The notes beneath the pieces were generated by a model. The model was not told where the DNA came from, did not search any database, and worked only from the letters and a program-made list of their open reading frames with translations. DNA of 7,495 nucleotides from Pseudomonadota bacterium (GTDB taxonomy: Bacteria > Pseudomonadota > Gammaproteobacteria > GCA-001735895): positions 1 to 7,495 of the forward strand of contig JACZQS010000117.1 of assembly GCA_022545625.1 (NCBI GenBank), written 5' to 3'. Below, piece by piece: positions 1 to 6,980 of this stretch (the stretch's first letter is position 1; each line of letters begins with the position of its first letter). The translations under genes were made by a program, and so were the position numbers.

Positions 1-1838
1 GTTATCAGTGCCGAGGCATCGACCCGGGTCACCGAGCCGTCGAGCAGGGAGCGCACGTCGGCAGCATCGCCGTACCAGTGGGCGATGACCGATTCGACCA
101 GGAAGTGAGTGCCTAATTCGGCCAGTTTGCGCCGAATCTGAAAGTCGGCCGTGGTTCGCACCATCTCCTTGCCCACTAAAGGGTCCGGGGTGACCAGGGT
201 GACATGGTGCCCCAGTTCGGCCAGATGCCAGGCGGTGCCGGTACCGCGCCAGTTGCCGCCCTCATCGAGCACGATTACCTCCTTGCCGAGGGTTGCCTGT
301 GCACGCATGACTTCTTCACAGGACCAGACATTGCCATTCCCGAGGCCTGGTAATTCGTCTTCGGCCGGTAACCAGCGCTGCCGTGCCAGGCCATCCGGAA
401 CGGAACCGGTTGCGATTATCACTTCATCGGCACCGAATTCGATCGCATCCTGGTCGTCCATTGGCGTGAAGTATCGAACATCGACCCCGAGTTTTTCGAA
501 CTGGCGTAGGTACCAGCTTATTAATTCGGTTATCTGACCTCGTCTGGGTGCCAGTCCTGCGAGGCGAAATTGCCCGCCGAGATCGCCCAGGCCTTCGGCC
601 AGGGTTACCCGGTGGCCACGTTCGGCCGCGACGCGAGCAGCTTCCATGCCGGCGGGACCACCCCCGATTACCAATACTTTTTTGGGGGAACCGGTGGCCT
701 TAAATCGGTCACCACCCCATTCGAATTCGCGACCTGCCGAAGGATTCACCAGGCAGGAAATCCAGTAGTCACGCGATCGACGCCCCCAGCACATCTGGTT
801 ACAGGAAATGCAACCACGAATGTCGTCGTCGCGACCCTCTCGCGCCTTGTTGACCAGGTGTGGGTCGGCTATTTGACCGCGCACGATAGAGACCAGATCG
901 GCATCGCCACTGGCGATCACATAGTCGGCATTTTCCGGGGTTCGGATATGGCTCTCGGCGGTCACACGTGCATGCTTAACCACCGATTTCAATGCAGCGG
1001 CCAGGGGTGTACCGAGTTTTTCAGCGAATGGGAAGGTGGGCATCACTCGATCCCAGTCGATATAATTGCCCGATCCGCAACTGACGTAGTCGAGATTACC
1101 GGTTTGATCATGAAGCGCGATGATTTCCTGGAAATCATCGAGTGTCATCGCAAACGGGGTCAGCTCCGAATAGCTCACCGACATGCCAATGATAAAGTCC
1201 TCGCCACAGGTCTTTCGGATTGAACCGACGATCGAAGTCGATAGACGGGTTCGATTTATAAGCGAACCGCCCCATTGGTCATCGCGTTTATTAGACCAGG
1301 GTGACCAGAATTGATCGAGCAGGGCATGGTAGGCGGCAAACAATTCTACGCCATCAAATCCTGCTTGCTGGCAGCGCCAGGCGGCGCGGGTAAATCCCTC
1401 GATCACCTGCTCAATTTCTGGCGTTGACATTTGATGGCTGCCATCCGAATCGTGATAAGACGGCATTCCGGAAGGAGACCAGTTTGGCGTATAGGATAAA
1501 TCGGCATCGCCGTGTTGCCCGACATGGTAGAGCTGTTGCAGGATTACCGTACCATGATCGTGCACCGCATCGGTGATCTTGCGAAAGTGCGGAATTACCG
1601 CGTCGTCGTTGTGCAGAAAATTACCTCGAGTCAGGACCGCAGTAGGGTGCACCGGCATCGGTTCGACCACGATCATCGCCGCGCCGCCGATGGCTCGTTC
1701 TTCGTAATAAGCGCGGTGGCGTTCACCGGGTAACCCCTGCTCGGACATATTGGCAGTATGCGCACCAAATACAATCCGATTATCCAGTGTTTTGTGACGC
1801 AGACTGATTGGCTGGAATAAATTTTTGTAGTGGGTCAT
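1..1838 (-). CDS. FMN/4Fe-4S NADH:flavin oxidoreductase, TMADH/FadH-like (3' end outside window)
   Basis: The minus-strand frame is open from ATG at 1838 to the window edge (612 codons). The family is usually about 650-730 residues, so only the C-terminus is missing. Layout: an Old Yellow Enzyme-type FMN barrel (about residues 1-330) with Y170-H171 just before the conserved NKR-D-WGGSL-NR stretch; a 4Fe-4S site C343-x2-C346-x3-C350-x11-C362; a dinucleotide fold with GGGPAG near residue 391; and a second nucleotide-fold segment with DEGGNW at 525-530. Known relatives are trimethylamine, dimethylamine and dimethylglycine demethylating enzymes, N-methylproline demethylase, 2,4-dienoyl-CoA reductase and mycofactocin-associated FadH/OYE proteins. 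The segment around 525 resembles the TMADH and mycofactocin-type members more than classical FadH. The substrate cannot be read from sequence; demethylation of an N-methyl compound is only a guess. The start is supported by TAGGG 4 nt upstream. It is divergent from the enolase-superfamily gene. The family call is firm. Confidence 0.9.
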   Translation of the reverse strand, partial: MTHYKNLFQPISLRHKTLDNRIVFGAHTANMSEQGLPGERHRAYYEERAIGGAAMIVVEPMPVHPTAVLTRGNFLHNDDAVIPHFRKITDAVHDHGTVILQQLYHVGQHGDADLSYTPNWSPSGMPSYHDSDGSHQMSTPEIEQVIEGFTRAAWRCQQAGFDGVELFAAYHALLDQFWSPWSNKRDDQWGGSLINRTRLSTSIVGSIRKTCGEDFIIGMSVSYSELTPFAMTLDDFQEIIALHDQTGNLDYVSCGSGNYIDWDRVMPTFPFAEKLGTPLAAALKSVVKHARVTAESHIRTPENADYVIASGDADLVSIVRGQIADPHLVNKAREGRDDDIRGCISCNQMCWGRRSRDYWISCLVNPSAGREFEWGGDRFKATGSPKKVLVIGGGPAGMEAARVAAERGHRVTLAEGLGDLGGQFRLAGLAPRRGQITELISWYLRQFEKLGVDVRYFTPMDDQDAIEFGADEVIIATGSVPDGLARQRWLPAEDELPGLGNGNVWSCEEVMRAQATLGKEVIVLDEGGNWRGTGTAWHLAELGHHVTLVTPDPLVGKEMVRTTADFQIRRKLAELGTHFLVESVIAHWYGDAADVRSLLDGSVTRVDASALI

Positions 1839-1866
1839 GTTACCCTACTGGTAATCATTTGGGACC

Positions 1867-1894
1867 AATATACCTGTTGTTTCAACGGGAACAA
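1867..1894 (-). promoter_or_regulatory. Predicted sigma70-type promoter for the flavin oxidoreductase gene
   Basis: Read on the minus strand, TTGTTC (1894-1889) is followed after 16 nt by TATATT (1872-1867). The -10 matches TATAAT at 5 of 6 positions; the -35 keeps only TTG. Transcription would begin near 1860, leaving a leader of about 20 nt before the ATG at 1838. It overlaps the plus-strand promoter. Confidence 0.45.
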
Positions 1895-1905
1895 AAGGAT
1901 ATATT
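1877..1905 (+). promoter_or_regulatory. Predicted sigma70-type promoter for the enolase-superfamily / serine hydrolase pair
   Basis: TTGTTT (1877-1882), a 17-nt spacer, then TATATT (1900-1905). The -10 is good (5 of 6) and the -35 weak (TTG only). The predicted start near 1912 gives a leader of about 43 nt before the ATG at 1955. Because it shares its bases with the opposing promoter, the two directions may compete or be controlled together. Confidence 0.45.
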
Positions 1906-1954
1906 TTCGCAACATTTTGAATATTTTCAGTAGCTTTTTACGAGCCCTGCGAAA

Positions 1955-3178
1955 ATGAAACTAAAGGACATAAAAACCTGGACCACGGTGCCACCCGACG
2001 GTATCGGTGGGGCGTTCTGGGTGATCGTCAAGATTACTACCGACGATGGTATCGAGGGCATCGGTGAATGTTATGGAATCCCGGTTTCCGGTGATATCGC
2101 CTGCGCCATGGTAGAGGATACCTTCGAGCGTTTCATCGTCGGTGAAGATCCGCACAATATTGAAACCATGTTCCGCCGCGTTTACTCGGCAGGGTTTACC
2201 CAACGTCCGGATGTGAGCATGATGGGCGTGTTCAGTGGAATCGAAATTGCAATCTGGGATATTCTCGGCAAGGCGCACGACCAGCCCGTATTCCAGTTAC
2301 TCGGTGGAAAATTCCACGAACGTATTCGTACCTATACCTATCTCTACCCGAAGCATTTGAGCGCTGATGAAGATACTGTCGATGTATACCACGATGGTGA
2401 TGCCGCTGCTGAACGTGCACTCGAATACCTCGATATGGGTTTCACCGCGATCAAGCAGGACCCGGTCGGACCCTACAGTTTTCAGGGCGGGCGCGAGCTC
2501 TCGCTGCACGAGTTATCGCGCGCCGAATACAATGTGAAATGCATCCGCGAGGCAGTCGGCGACCGTGCCGATATTTTGTTAGGCACGCATGGACAAATGA
2601 CCACAGCATCGGCAATCAGGCTGGCCAGACGAATCGAGGTTTACGACCCGTTGTGGTTCGAGGAGCCATGCCCCCCGGATCAGATGGAAGCAATCGGCAG
2701 GGTTGCGAAGGCCACTTCGATTCCGATAGCAACCGGTGAGCGGCTGACTACCCGGGTTGAGTTTCATGCGGCCTTAAAGGCGGGTGTGTCTATCCTGCAA
2801 CCCGATGTCGGGCGCAGTGGTGGTATCTGGGAAACCAAAAAAATTGCCGTTATCGCCGAGCTTTTCAATGCACAGATTGCCCCGCATATCTACTGTGGTC
2901 CGATTGCTCATGCGGCTGCTGCGCATGTTTCTTTCAGTAGCCCTAATTTCCTCATCCTGGAAACCATCCAGAGCGATTTTCATGATGCAATCCTGCAAAA
3001 ACCGTTAGCCTGGGAGCAGGGTTATCAACTGGCACCGATCGAGCCGGGGCTTGGCATCGAACTTAACGAAAAAACACTCGAAGCAAATCCCTATACCAGC
3101 GGTGGGCGATTGCACCTGGAGATGTGTCAGACGGCGTTGAGTTCCGATAACCAGAAAATCATTACCGAGATCGAGTAA
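1955..3178 (+). CDS. Mandelate racemase/muconate lactonizing enzyme family protein (enolase superfamily, probable acid-sugar dehydratase-like)
   Basis: A 407-residue protein, the normal length for this family, with an N-terminal capping domain (about 1-125, including the DDGIEGIGE strand) and a TIM barrel. Residues visible at barrel strand ends: K167-x-D169 (strand 2), G210-T-H212 (strand 3), E236/E237 in WFEEP (strand 4), E262 in GER (strand 5), D284 in QPDVGRSGG (strand 6), H311 in APHIYCGP (strand 7), E336 in LILET (strand 8). The D284/H311 pair fits the mandelate-racemase catalytic dyad, and the pattern resembles galactonate and mannonate dehydratases. Gly210 sits where those enzymes carry the first metal-binding Asp. 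The family catalyses Mg-dependent proton abstraction next to a carboxylate, giving dehydration or epimerisation; the substrate is unknown. No strong ribosome binding site precedes the ATG, but the N-terminus aligns naturally with family starts. Probably co-transcribed with the next gene. Confidence 0.9.
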   Translation: MKLKDIKTWTTVPPDGIGGAFWVIVKITTDDGIEGIGECYGIPVSGDIACAMVEDTFERFIVGEDPHNIETMFRRVYSAGFTQRPDVSMMGVFSGIEIAIWDILGKAHDQPVFQLLGGKFHERIRTYTYLYPKHLSADEDTVDVYHDGDAAAERALEYLDMGFTAIKQDPVGPYSFQGGRELSLHELSRAEYNVKCIREAVGDRADILLGTHGQMTTASAIRLARRIEVYDPLWFEEPCPPDQMEAIGRVAKATSIPIATGERLTTRVEFHAALKAGVSILQPDVGRSGGIWETKKIAVIAELFNAQIAPHIYCGPIAHAAAAHVSFSSPNFLILETIQSDFHDAILQKPLAWEQGYQLAPIEPGLGIELNEKTLEANPYTSGGRLHLEMCQTALSSDNQKIITEIE

Positions 3179-3182
3179 ACCG

Positions 3183-4346
3183 GTGGCCCAACGACCCCCG
3201 GCAATGAACCTGTCAAACTGGCGCAAATCGCCATACAGCCAGTGGTCATTCCATCATGTGCGCGAGGTTATTCCAACCGAGCCTATTCCAGCGCGAAAGG
3301 GTGCTACAAGCGATTGGCAGACCGACGAACGTCCACTGGAGAGTCTGGGGTTCGAAGGCAGGGCAGGTGAGACATGGTCATTGCAGCAGTTATTTCAGGC
3401 GACCAGTACCGACGCCTTGTTGGTCGCCCATCAGGGCAAACTGGTGTACGAGTGGTATTCACACAAGGATATCGAGCATCTGCCGCATATTGTTTTTTCG
3501 GTCAGTAAGTCGATTACCGCGTCGCTTGCCGGGTTCCTGGTCGGACAGGGTCTGCTCGATCCAGCAGCACAGGTGACCGACTATCTACCCGAACTCAGTG
3601 ATTCGGCATACGGCGAATGCAGTGTACAGCAGGTGCTCGATATGACGGTCAGCCTGGACTTCGAGGAACTATACGATGCAAAGGAGGGCAAGTTCGTTGA
3701 GTACCGTATATCCACTGGTTGGCATCCCGCCGACCCGGATCAGGTAGATTTTTGCCTGCACGATTTTTTAATTTCCCTGAAACCCGGACCAGGGCCACAT
3801 GGCCGTGTATTCGAATACAAATCACCGAACTCGGACCTGCTTGGCTGGATTCTTGAAAGCATCGCACAGGAACGGCTGGCCGATCTGTTTTCAAAACACC
3901 TCTGGCAACCGATGGGAGCCGAAGCCGATGCTTATATCACGGTCGATCGTAAAGGCGCGCCACGAACAGCCGGTGGCTATTGTGCGATACCACGCGATTT
4001 GTTGCGCCTTGGCGAACTGATGCGCAATGCGGGCCGTGTCGGGGATCGGCAAGTCATTCCGCCTGACTGGGTGCAGCAGTGCCGCGAAGGTGGAGACCAT
4101 GAAGTCTGGCGACGCGGCGGATCCATAACTGAAAAATTTAGCCATGGAAGCTATCGTAACAAATGGTACCAGACCGGCAACTCACACGGGGCATTCTGCG
4201 CAATCGGTATACACAGTCAATGGATTTATATCGACCCGCTTGCCGAAGTCGTGATCGTCAAGCTTTCGTCGCAGGGCGATCCGCTCAATGCCGAGTTGGC
4301 GGCGGCTAATCTACGCGCATTCGAAGCAATTTGCGCGGCGTTTTAG
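3183..4346 (+). CDS. Serine hydrolase of the beta-lactamase (class C / 6-aminohexanoate-dimer hydrolase-like) family
   Basis: A 387-residue protein without a signal peptide, so probably cytoplasmic. The nucleophile motif S106-V-S-K109 lies in a typical FSVSKSITASLAG helix and is followed by GLLDPAAQVTDYLPEL. The second motif is Y212-K-S214 (usually Y-x-N), in EYKSPNSDLLGWILE. The third is probably GIHSQW around H344, replacing the KTG of true beta-lactamases, followed by YIDP. This resembles esterases and amide hydrolases such as NylB, so antibiotic resistance is not implied. The start is GTG, 4 nt after the upstream stop; an ATG at 3204 (codon 8) is an alternative, because family similarity seems to begin near NWRKSPYSQW and neither start has a clear ribosome binding site. 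The tight spacing suggests translational coupling with the enolase-superfamily gene and a shared pathway, perhaps hydrolysing an ester, lactone or amide. Confidence 0.88.
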   Translation: MAQRPPAMNLSNWRKSPYSQWSFHHVREVIPTEPIPARKGATSDWQTDERPLESLGFEGRAGETWSLQQLFQATSTDALLVAHQGKLVYEWYSHKDIEHLPHIVFSVSKSITASLAGFLVGQGLLDPAAQVTDYLPELSDSAYGECSVQQVLDMTVSLDFEELYDAKEGKFVEYRISTGWHPADPDQVDFCLHDFLISLKPGPGPHGRVFEYKSPNSDLLGWILESIAQERLADLFSKHLWQPMGAEADAYITVDRKGAPRTAGGYCAIPRDLLRLGELMRNAGRVGDRQVIPPDWVQQCREGGDHEVWRRGGSITEKFSHGSYRNKWYQTGNSHGAFCAIGIHSQWIYIDPLAEVVIVKLSSQGDPLNAELAAANLRAFEAICAAF

Positions 4347-4401
4347 CCTCCAGGGCGCAATGCCTGTTAGCTATTGCCATAGGGGTTTTAATTACGGGGG
4401 A

Positions 4402-4420
4402 ATCGTCGTCTAGCGACGAT
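4402..4420. other. Perfect 7-bp inverted repeat (possible weak terminator hairpin)
   Basis: ATCGTCG and CGACGAT flank a 5-nt TCTAG loop, 55 bp after the serine hydrolase stop. The downstream sequence is GGTTTGG, with no run of T, so it is not a standard intrinsic terminator on the plus strand. The position would suit transcript-end protection or a weak stop. Confidence 0.35.
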
Positions 4421-4546
4421 GGTTTGGAGAGTGTTCCGAAGCAGGAAAAACGCATTCGCAGATTGGCTGAAAATTACATTAACTTTACTCGCAAACTGCT
4501 TGATTAATAAACCTTCATGAAAGCTCAGTAGTACAAAATTTTGAAC

Positions 4547-4552
4547 TATACT
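4547..4552 (+). promoter_or_regulatory. Possible -10 element upstream of the HDOD operon
   Basis: TATACT matches the sigma70 -10 consensus at 5 of 6 positions and lies 131 nt before the ATG at 4684. No convincing -35 is present at 16-18 nt upstream, so it would need an activator or may be a chance match in AT-rich DNA. Confidence 0.2.
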
Positions 4553-4683
4553 CTTAGTCAAAATCGATTCCGTTAAATAAAATACTGTCGAGTCACCGAT
4601 GCCATCTTTTGACCAGGGTCTAGAGCAAGTCATTGAACTATTATTGCTGTCGGAAATAAATCTAAAGTTCCGTCGCTTTGTGA

Positions 4684-5613
4684 ATGGTTCACCAGGCGGC
4701 AACCAGCACTGATGTTTATTCTGTAATGATATCCGCTCATCAATTTATCAGCGATATGGCTGAGTACATTTCCATGCCCGAAATTTACCTGGATATACGG
4801 CGGTTGATCGATAAACAAGATGCCAGAATAGAAGATTTTGTAAAAATAATAGAAACCGATTCGATGCTATCGGTTCGTCTTATCCGTATGGCTAACAGTG
4901 ATTTTTTCGGCTTTCCCCGCAAAACAAAAAATCTGCACCAGGCAATCGATATGATCGGTGTCAAGCAGTTACACGACCTGTTATTGAGTAGCCTATGCTT
5001 GCGTACATTCTCGTCCATCCCGGAGCAGGTTCTTAACCTGAAAGCCTTCTGGCATTATGGTGTCCAATGCGGCATCGCCGCCAGCACGATTGCCCGGCAT
5101 AGTTCGATACTGACCAGCAACCGTTATTTCACTCTTGGCCTGTTGCACGAAATTGGCCACGCGGTCATGTACCTTAAATCGCCCGAATTTTGTATCCAGG
5201 TACTCGATGAAAGCCAGACCCAGGAATGTACTGTCACCGATCTGGAGCGCGTACATCTGGGTTTTGATTATGGTCAGCTTGGCGCCGCATTAATGCGGCT
5301 CTGGCATTTGCCCGAGGTTTACCAACAGGTTGCTGCCCATCATTTGCAACCTCAACAAGCAGACGTAGCCTATCAGCAGGATGTACGAATTATCTATCTG
5401 GCGCATGCGATATGCCAAAATCCAGTAGCATCCCAGCAGCGGGAAATAATTTCCAGCATCGCCGATGGTGATCCACAACTAGAGAATCTTCCGGACGATA
5501 TAGATAAGCTCATCCTAACTGAAATCAGTACCCATGCTGACTCGATATTGGGTATTTTATGGCCGCGCCGTGCTCAGCCGTTAGCGCCAGGTTCGCAGCA
5601 AGCAGATATATGA
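4684..5613 (+). CDS. HDOD domain-containing protein
   Basis: A 309-residue soluble protein made almost entirely of one HDOD domain (about residues 20-240). Telling stretches are the N-terminal IETDSMLSVRLIRMANSDFFG segment with its following HQAIDMIGVKQLHDLLLSS helix, FWHYGVQCGIAASTIAR, and LGLLHEIGHAVMY at 151-163. HDOD proteins are relatives of HD phosphohydrolases that usually lack a working metal site and act in signalling or regulation. Here H155-E156 stands where HD enzymes have His-Asp, so phosphodiesterase activity is doubtful. No GGDEF, EAL or receiver domain is attached. The ATG at 4684 directly follows an in-frame TGA; a later ATG at 4726 is possible, as neither has a clear ribosome binding site. 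The stop overlaps the next start (ATGA), so this gene is probably translated together with the GAF-HlyD gene and may regulate it. Confidence 0.88.
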   Translation: MVHQAATSTDVYSVMISAHQFISDMAEYISMPEIYLDIRRLIDKQDARIEDFVKIIETDSMLSVRLIRMANSDFFGFPRKTKNLHQAIDMIGVKQLHDLLLSSLCLRTFSSIPEQVLNLKAFWHYGVQCGIAASTIARHSSILTSNRYFTLGLLHEIGHAVMYLKSPEFCIQVLDESQTQECTVTDLERVHLGFDYGQLGAALMRLWHLPEVYQQVAAHHLQPQQADVAYQQDVRIIYLAHAICQNPVASQQREIISSIADGDPQLENLPDDIDKLILTEISTHADSILGILWPRRAQPLAPGSQQADI

Positions 5614-6980
5614 ACCAGAAGTTTTCACAATTATGGCTGGCAACGCTTTGCAGTTTCATCCCCGGGGTACACTCGGCCATTTTTATGGTACCTGACAGGG
5701 GGAATAATTCGATTCGAACCGTGGCCAAATTGCCAGCAAGCCTTGGGCAAATCAATGACTTTATATCGATTGTCAAATACACCCTAAAAAGACGAGAGCA
5801 TGGTTGTTTTCCCAATGCCCGCACCATTGGCGATCAGGCCTACGATTTTTTCTCCCTGCCGGTTTTAATGCAGTCGAAAATATTCGGCATCTTGATCATT
5901 AAAGTTAAACATTTGCCGGAATCCCGTCACGCGGCAGTTTTCAATTCCCTGAAACGGGGAGTTAAATGGCTAAGACTGGCCAACGTCACCGGCACTCAGG
6001 GCGATAATTTTTATACCAGTGTGGTCGGTTTATTGGCCGCCTGTTTTGAACAAAGCAGTTACCAGCAGGGACTCATCCGTATGGTGACCGAGTTAACCCG
6101 GGAATTTAACTGCGAGCGGGTCGCATTTGCGGAATTTCGACATCACCATTGTCACGTGGTAGCGCTTTCTAACAGCTCCAGTTTTGATGATCGATCCAAT
6201 CTGGTGCGGAAAATCGCCGATGCCATGGACGAGGCGGTAGAACAGGATAGCGCGATTGTATTTCCCGATCCAGATACCAAACAAATTCAGCGCGCCCACC
6301 AGGACCTTGCGCGAAAATTCGGTGCGGGATCGTTATGCTCTATCCCGTTAATACACGATCAGAAAGTATTTGGTGCTGTCACCCTGCTACGTAGTGAGGA
6401 AATGCCATTTGACAGTGAAACGCTCGACCTGTGCCAACAGGCGTTATCCCTGATAACCCCGTTTCTTGCGTTAAAGCACGATGATGAAAAGAGCCTGATT
6501 CGCAAAATTGGCGTCAGGCTAAAAAAACGACTGGGCAATTTTTTCGGGTTTAAGAATTTAGTATTAAAATTATTCGCAATAACCGCCGTCATAGTGCTGT
6601 CTCTGGCAGTCCTGATCGAAAGCGACTTTCGCGTATCGGCCGATGCAATCCTCGAAGGCAAGATTCAGCGAGTGGTTGCGGCCCCGATTTCCGGTTACCT
6701 GCTGTCGGCATCAGTAAGGGCTGGTGACACGGTCCGCAAGGGTGATGTCATGGCCAGTCTTGACGATGCTGAGCTGAAACTGGAGTTGGCCAAAAATAGT
6801 GGACAATTGCAAAAAGCCCGTCGCGAATATCGCCAGGCGCAGTCGGAGCGAGACCTGGTGAATATCCGGGTGATTAGGGAACAGATTAATCAAACTAAAG
6901 CCGAAATAGCGCTTACCCGCCAGCAGATCGCTAATATCCGTCTTATTGCGCCTTTCGATGGTGTCGTTATCGAGGGCGAC
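5610..6980 (+). CDS. GAF-GAF-transmembrane-HlyD fusion: membrane adaptor with N-terminal sensor domains (broken at 3' end)
   Basis: The start ATG overlaps the HDOD stop (ATGA). Residues 1-115 look like a degenerate GAF domain (SAIFMVPDRG, IGDQAYDFFSLPV, KIFGILIIKV). Residues 133-290 are a clearer GAF domain ending in SLCSIPLIHDQKVFGAVTLL. A basic linker leads to one hydrophobic helix at about 317-336. Next come a lipoyl/biotin-like half motif (VVAAPISGYLLSASVRAGDTVRKGDV, split here as VVAAPISGYL at 355-364 and RAGDTVRKGD after it), a coiled coil of about 55 residues, and the second half IRLIAPFDGVVIEGD ending at residue 457. HlyD/MFP proteins are periplasmic adaptors of export systems, so GAF should be cytoplasmic and the adaptor periplasmic. 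True homology ends at about 6980, where family members continue for perhaps 80-150 residues. The frame stays open to the window end, but those codons run antisense to the FG-GAP gene and are not genuine. Confidence 0.85.
6957..6980. other. Chimeric junction between the HlyD-type gene and the FG-GAP gene
   Basis: Within these bases the plus strand still reads as the HlyD motif GVVIEGD while the minus strand still reads as the FG-GAP motif VALDNDT. To the left only the HlyD reading makes sense and to the right only the FG-GAP reading. The breakpoint must lie here, with up to about 20 bp compatible with both partners. GC content changes sharply across it. Confidence 0.75.

Larger units (their letters stand above)
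1867..1905. repeat. Imperfect 39-bp inverted repeat in the divergent spacer (candidate operator)
   Basis: The inner arms TTGTTTC (1877-1883) and GGAACAA (1888-1894) pair at 6 of 7 positions around AACG. The outer arms AATATACC (1867-1874) and GGATATATT (1897-1905) pair if a single base is bulged. The symmetry is centred near 1886, in the middle of the spacer between two divergent genes. It could bind a dimeric regulator of both genes, or it could arise simply because two similar promoters overlap back to back. No regulator gene lies in the window. Confidence 0.5.
4347..4683. other. AT-rich intergenic gap of 337 bp
   Basis: It separates the metabolic locus from the HDOD operon. It contains the hairpin at 4402-4420 and a possible -10 element at 4547-4552. 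Short frames exist on both strands (for example a 37-codon frame beginning at 4599 and overlapping the HDOD start), but none has a recognisable product or a good ribosome binding site. No RNA gene was recognised. Confidence 0.6.

Noticed and set aside
151..1733. Plus-strand open frames of 73-217 codons (151-537, 570-1223, 1512-1733)
   Set aside because: They lie antisense to the oxidoreductase gene, whose minus-strand frame has clear family motifs throughout; their translations show no recognisable domain.
3183..4346. Reading the serine hydrolase as an antibiotic-resistance beta-lactamase
   Set aside because: There is no signal peptide or KTG motif, and it sits in a metabolic gene pair; the relatives it resembles are esterases and amide hydrolases.
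4351..4366. A weak stem (CAGG / CCTG) just after the serine hydrolase stop, considered as a terminator
   Set aside because: Only 4-5 pairs with a mismatch or bulge and no following T-run.
4388..4702. A 104-codon minus-strand frame across the intergenic gap
   Set aside because: No domain character, no ribosome binding site seen, and it overlaps the start of the HDOD gene; most likely chance.
4599..4712. A 37-codon plus-strand frame overlapping the HDOD start, considered as a leader peptide
   Set aside because: No clear ribosome binding site, no recognisable motif, and composition like the surrounding gap; not supportable as a gene.
6711..6956. Continuation of the FG-GAP minus-strand frame to a stop at 6711
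   Set aside because: Past the junction the translation loses all repeat character and is antisense to the conserved lipoyl and coiled-coil region of the HlyD-type gene.
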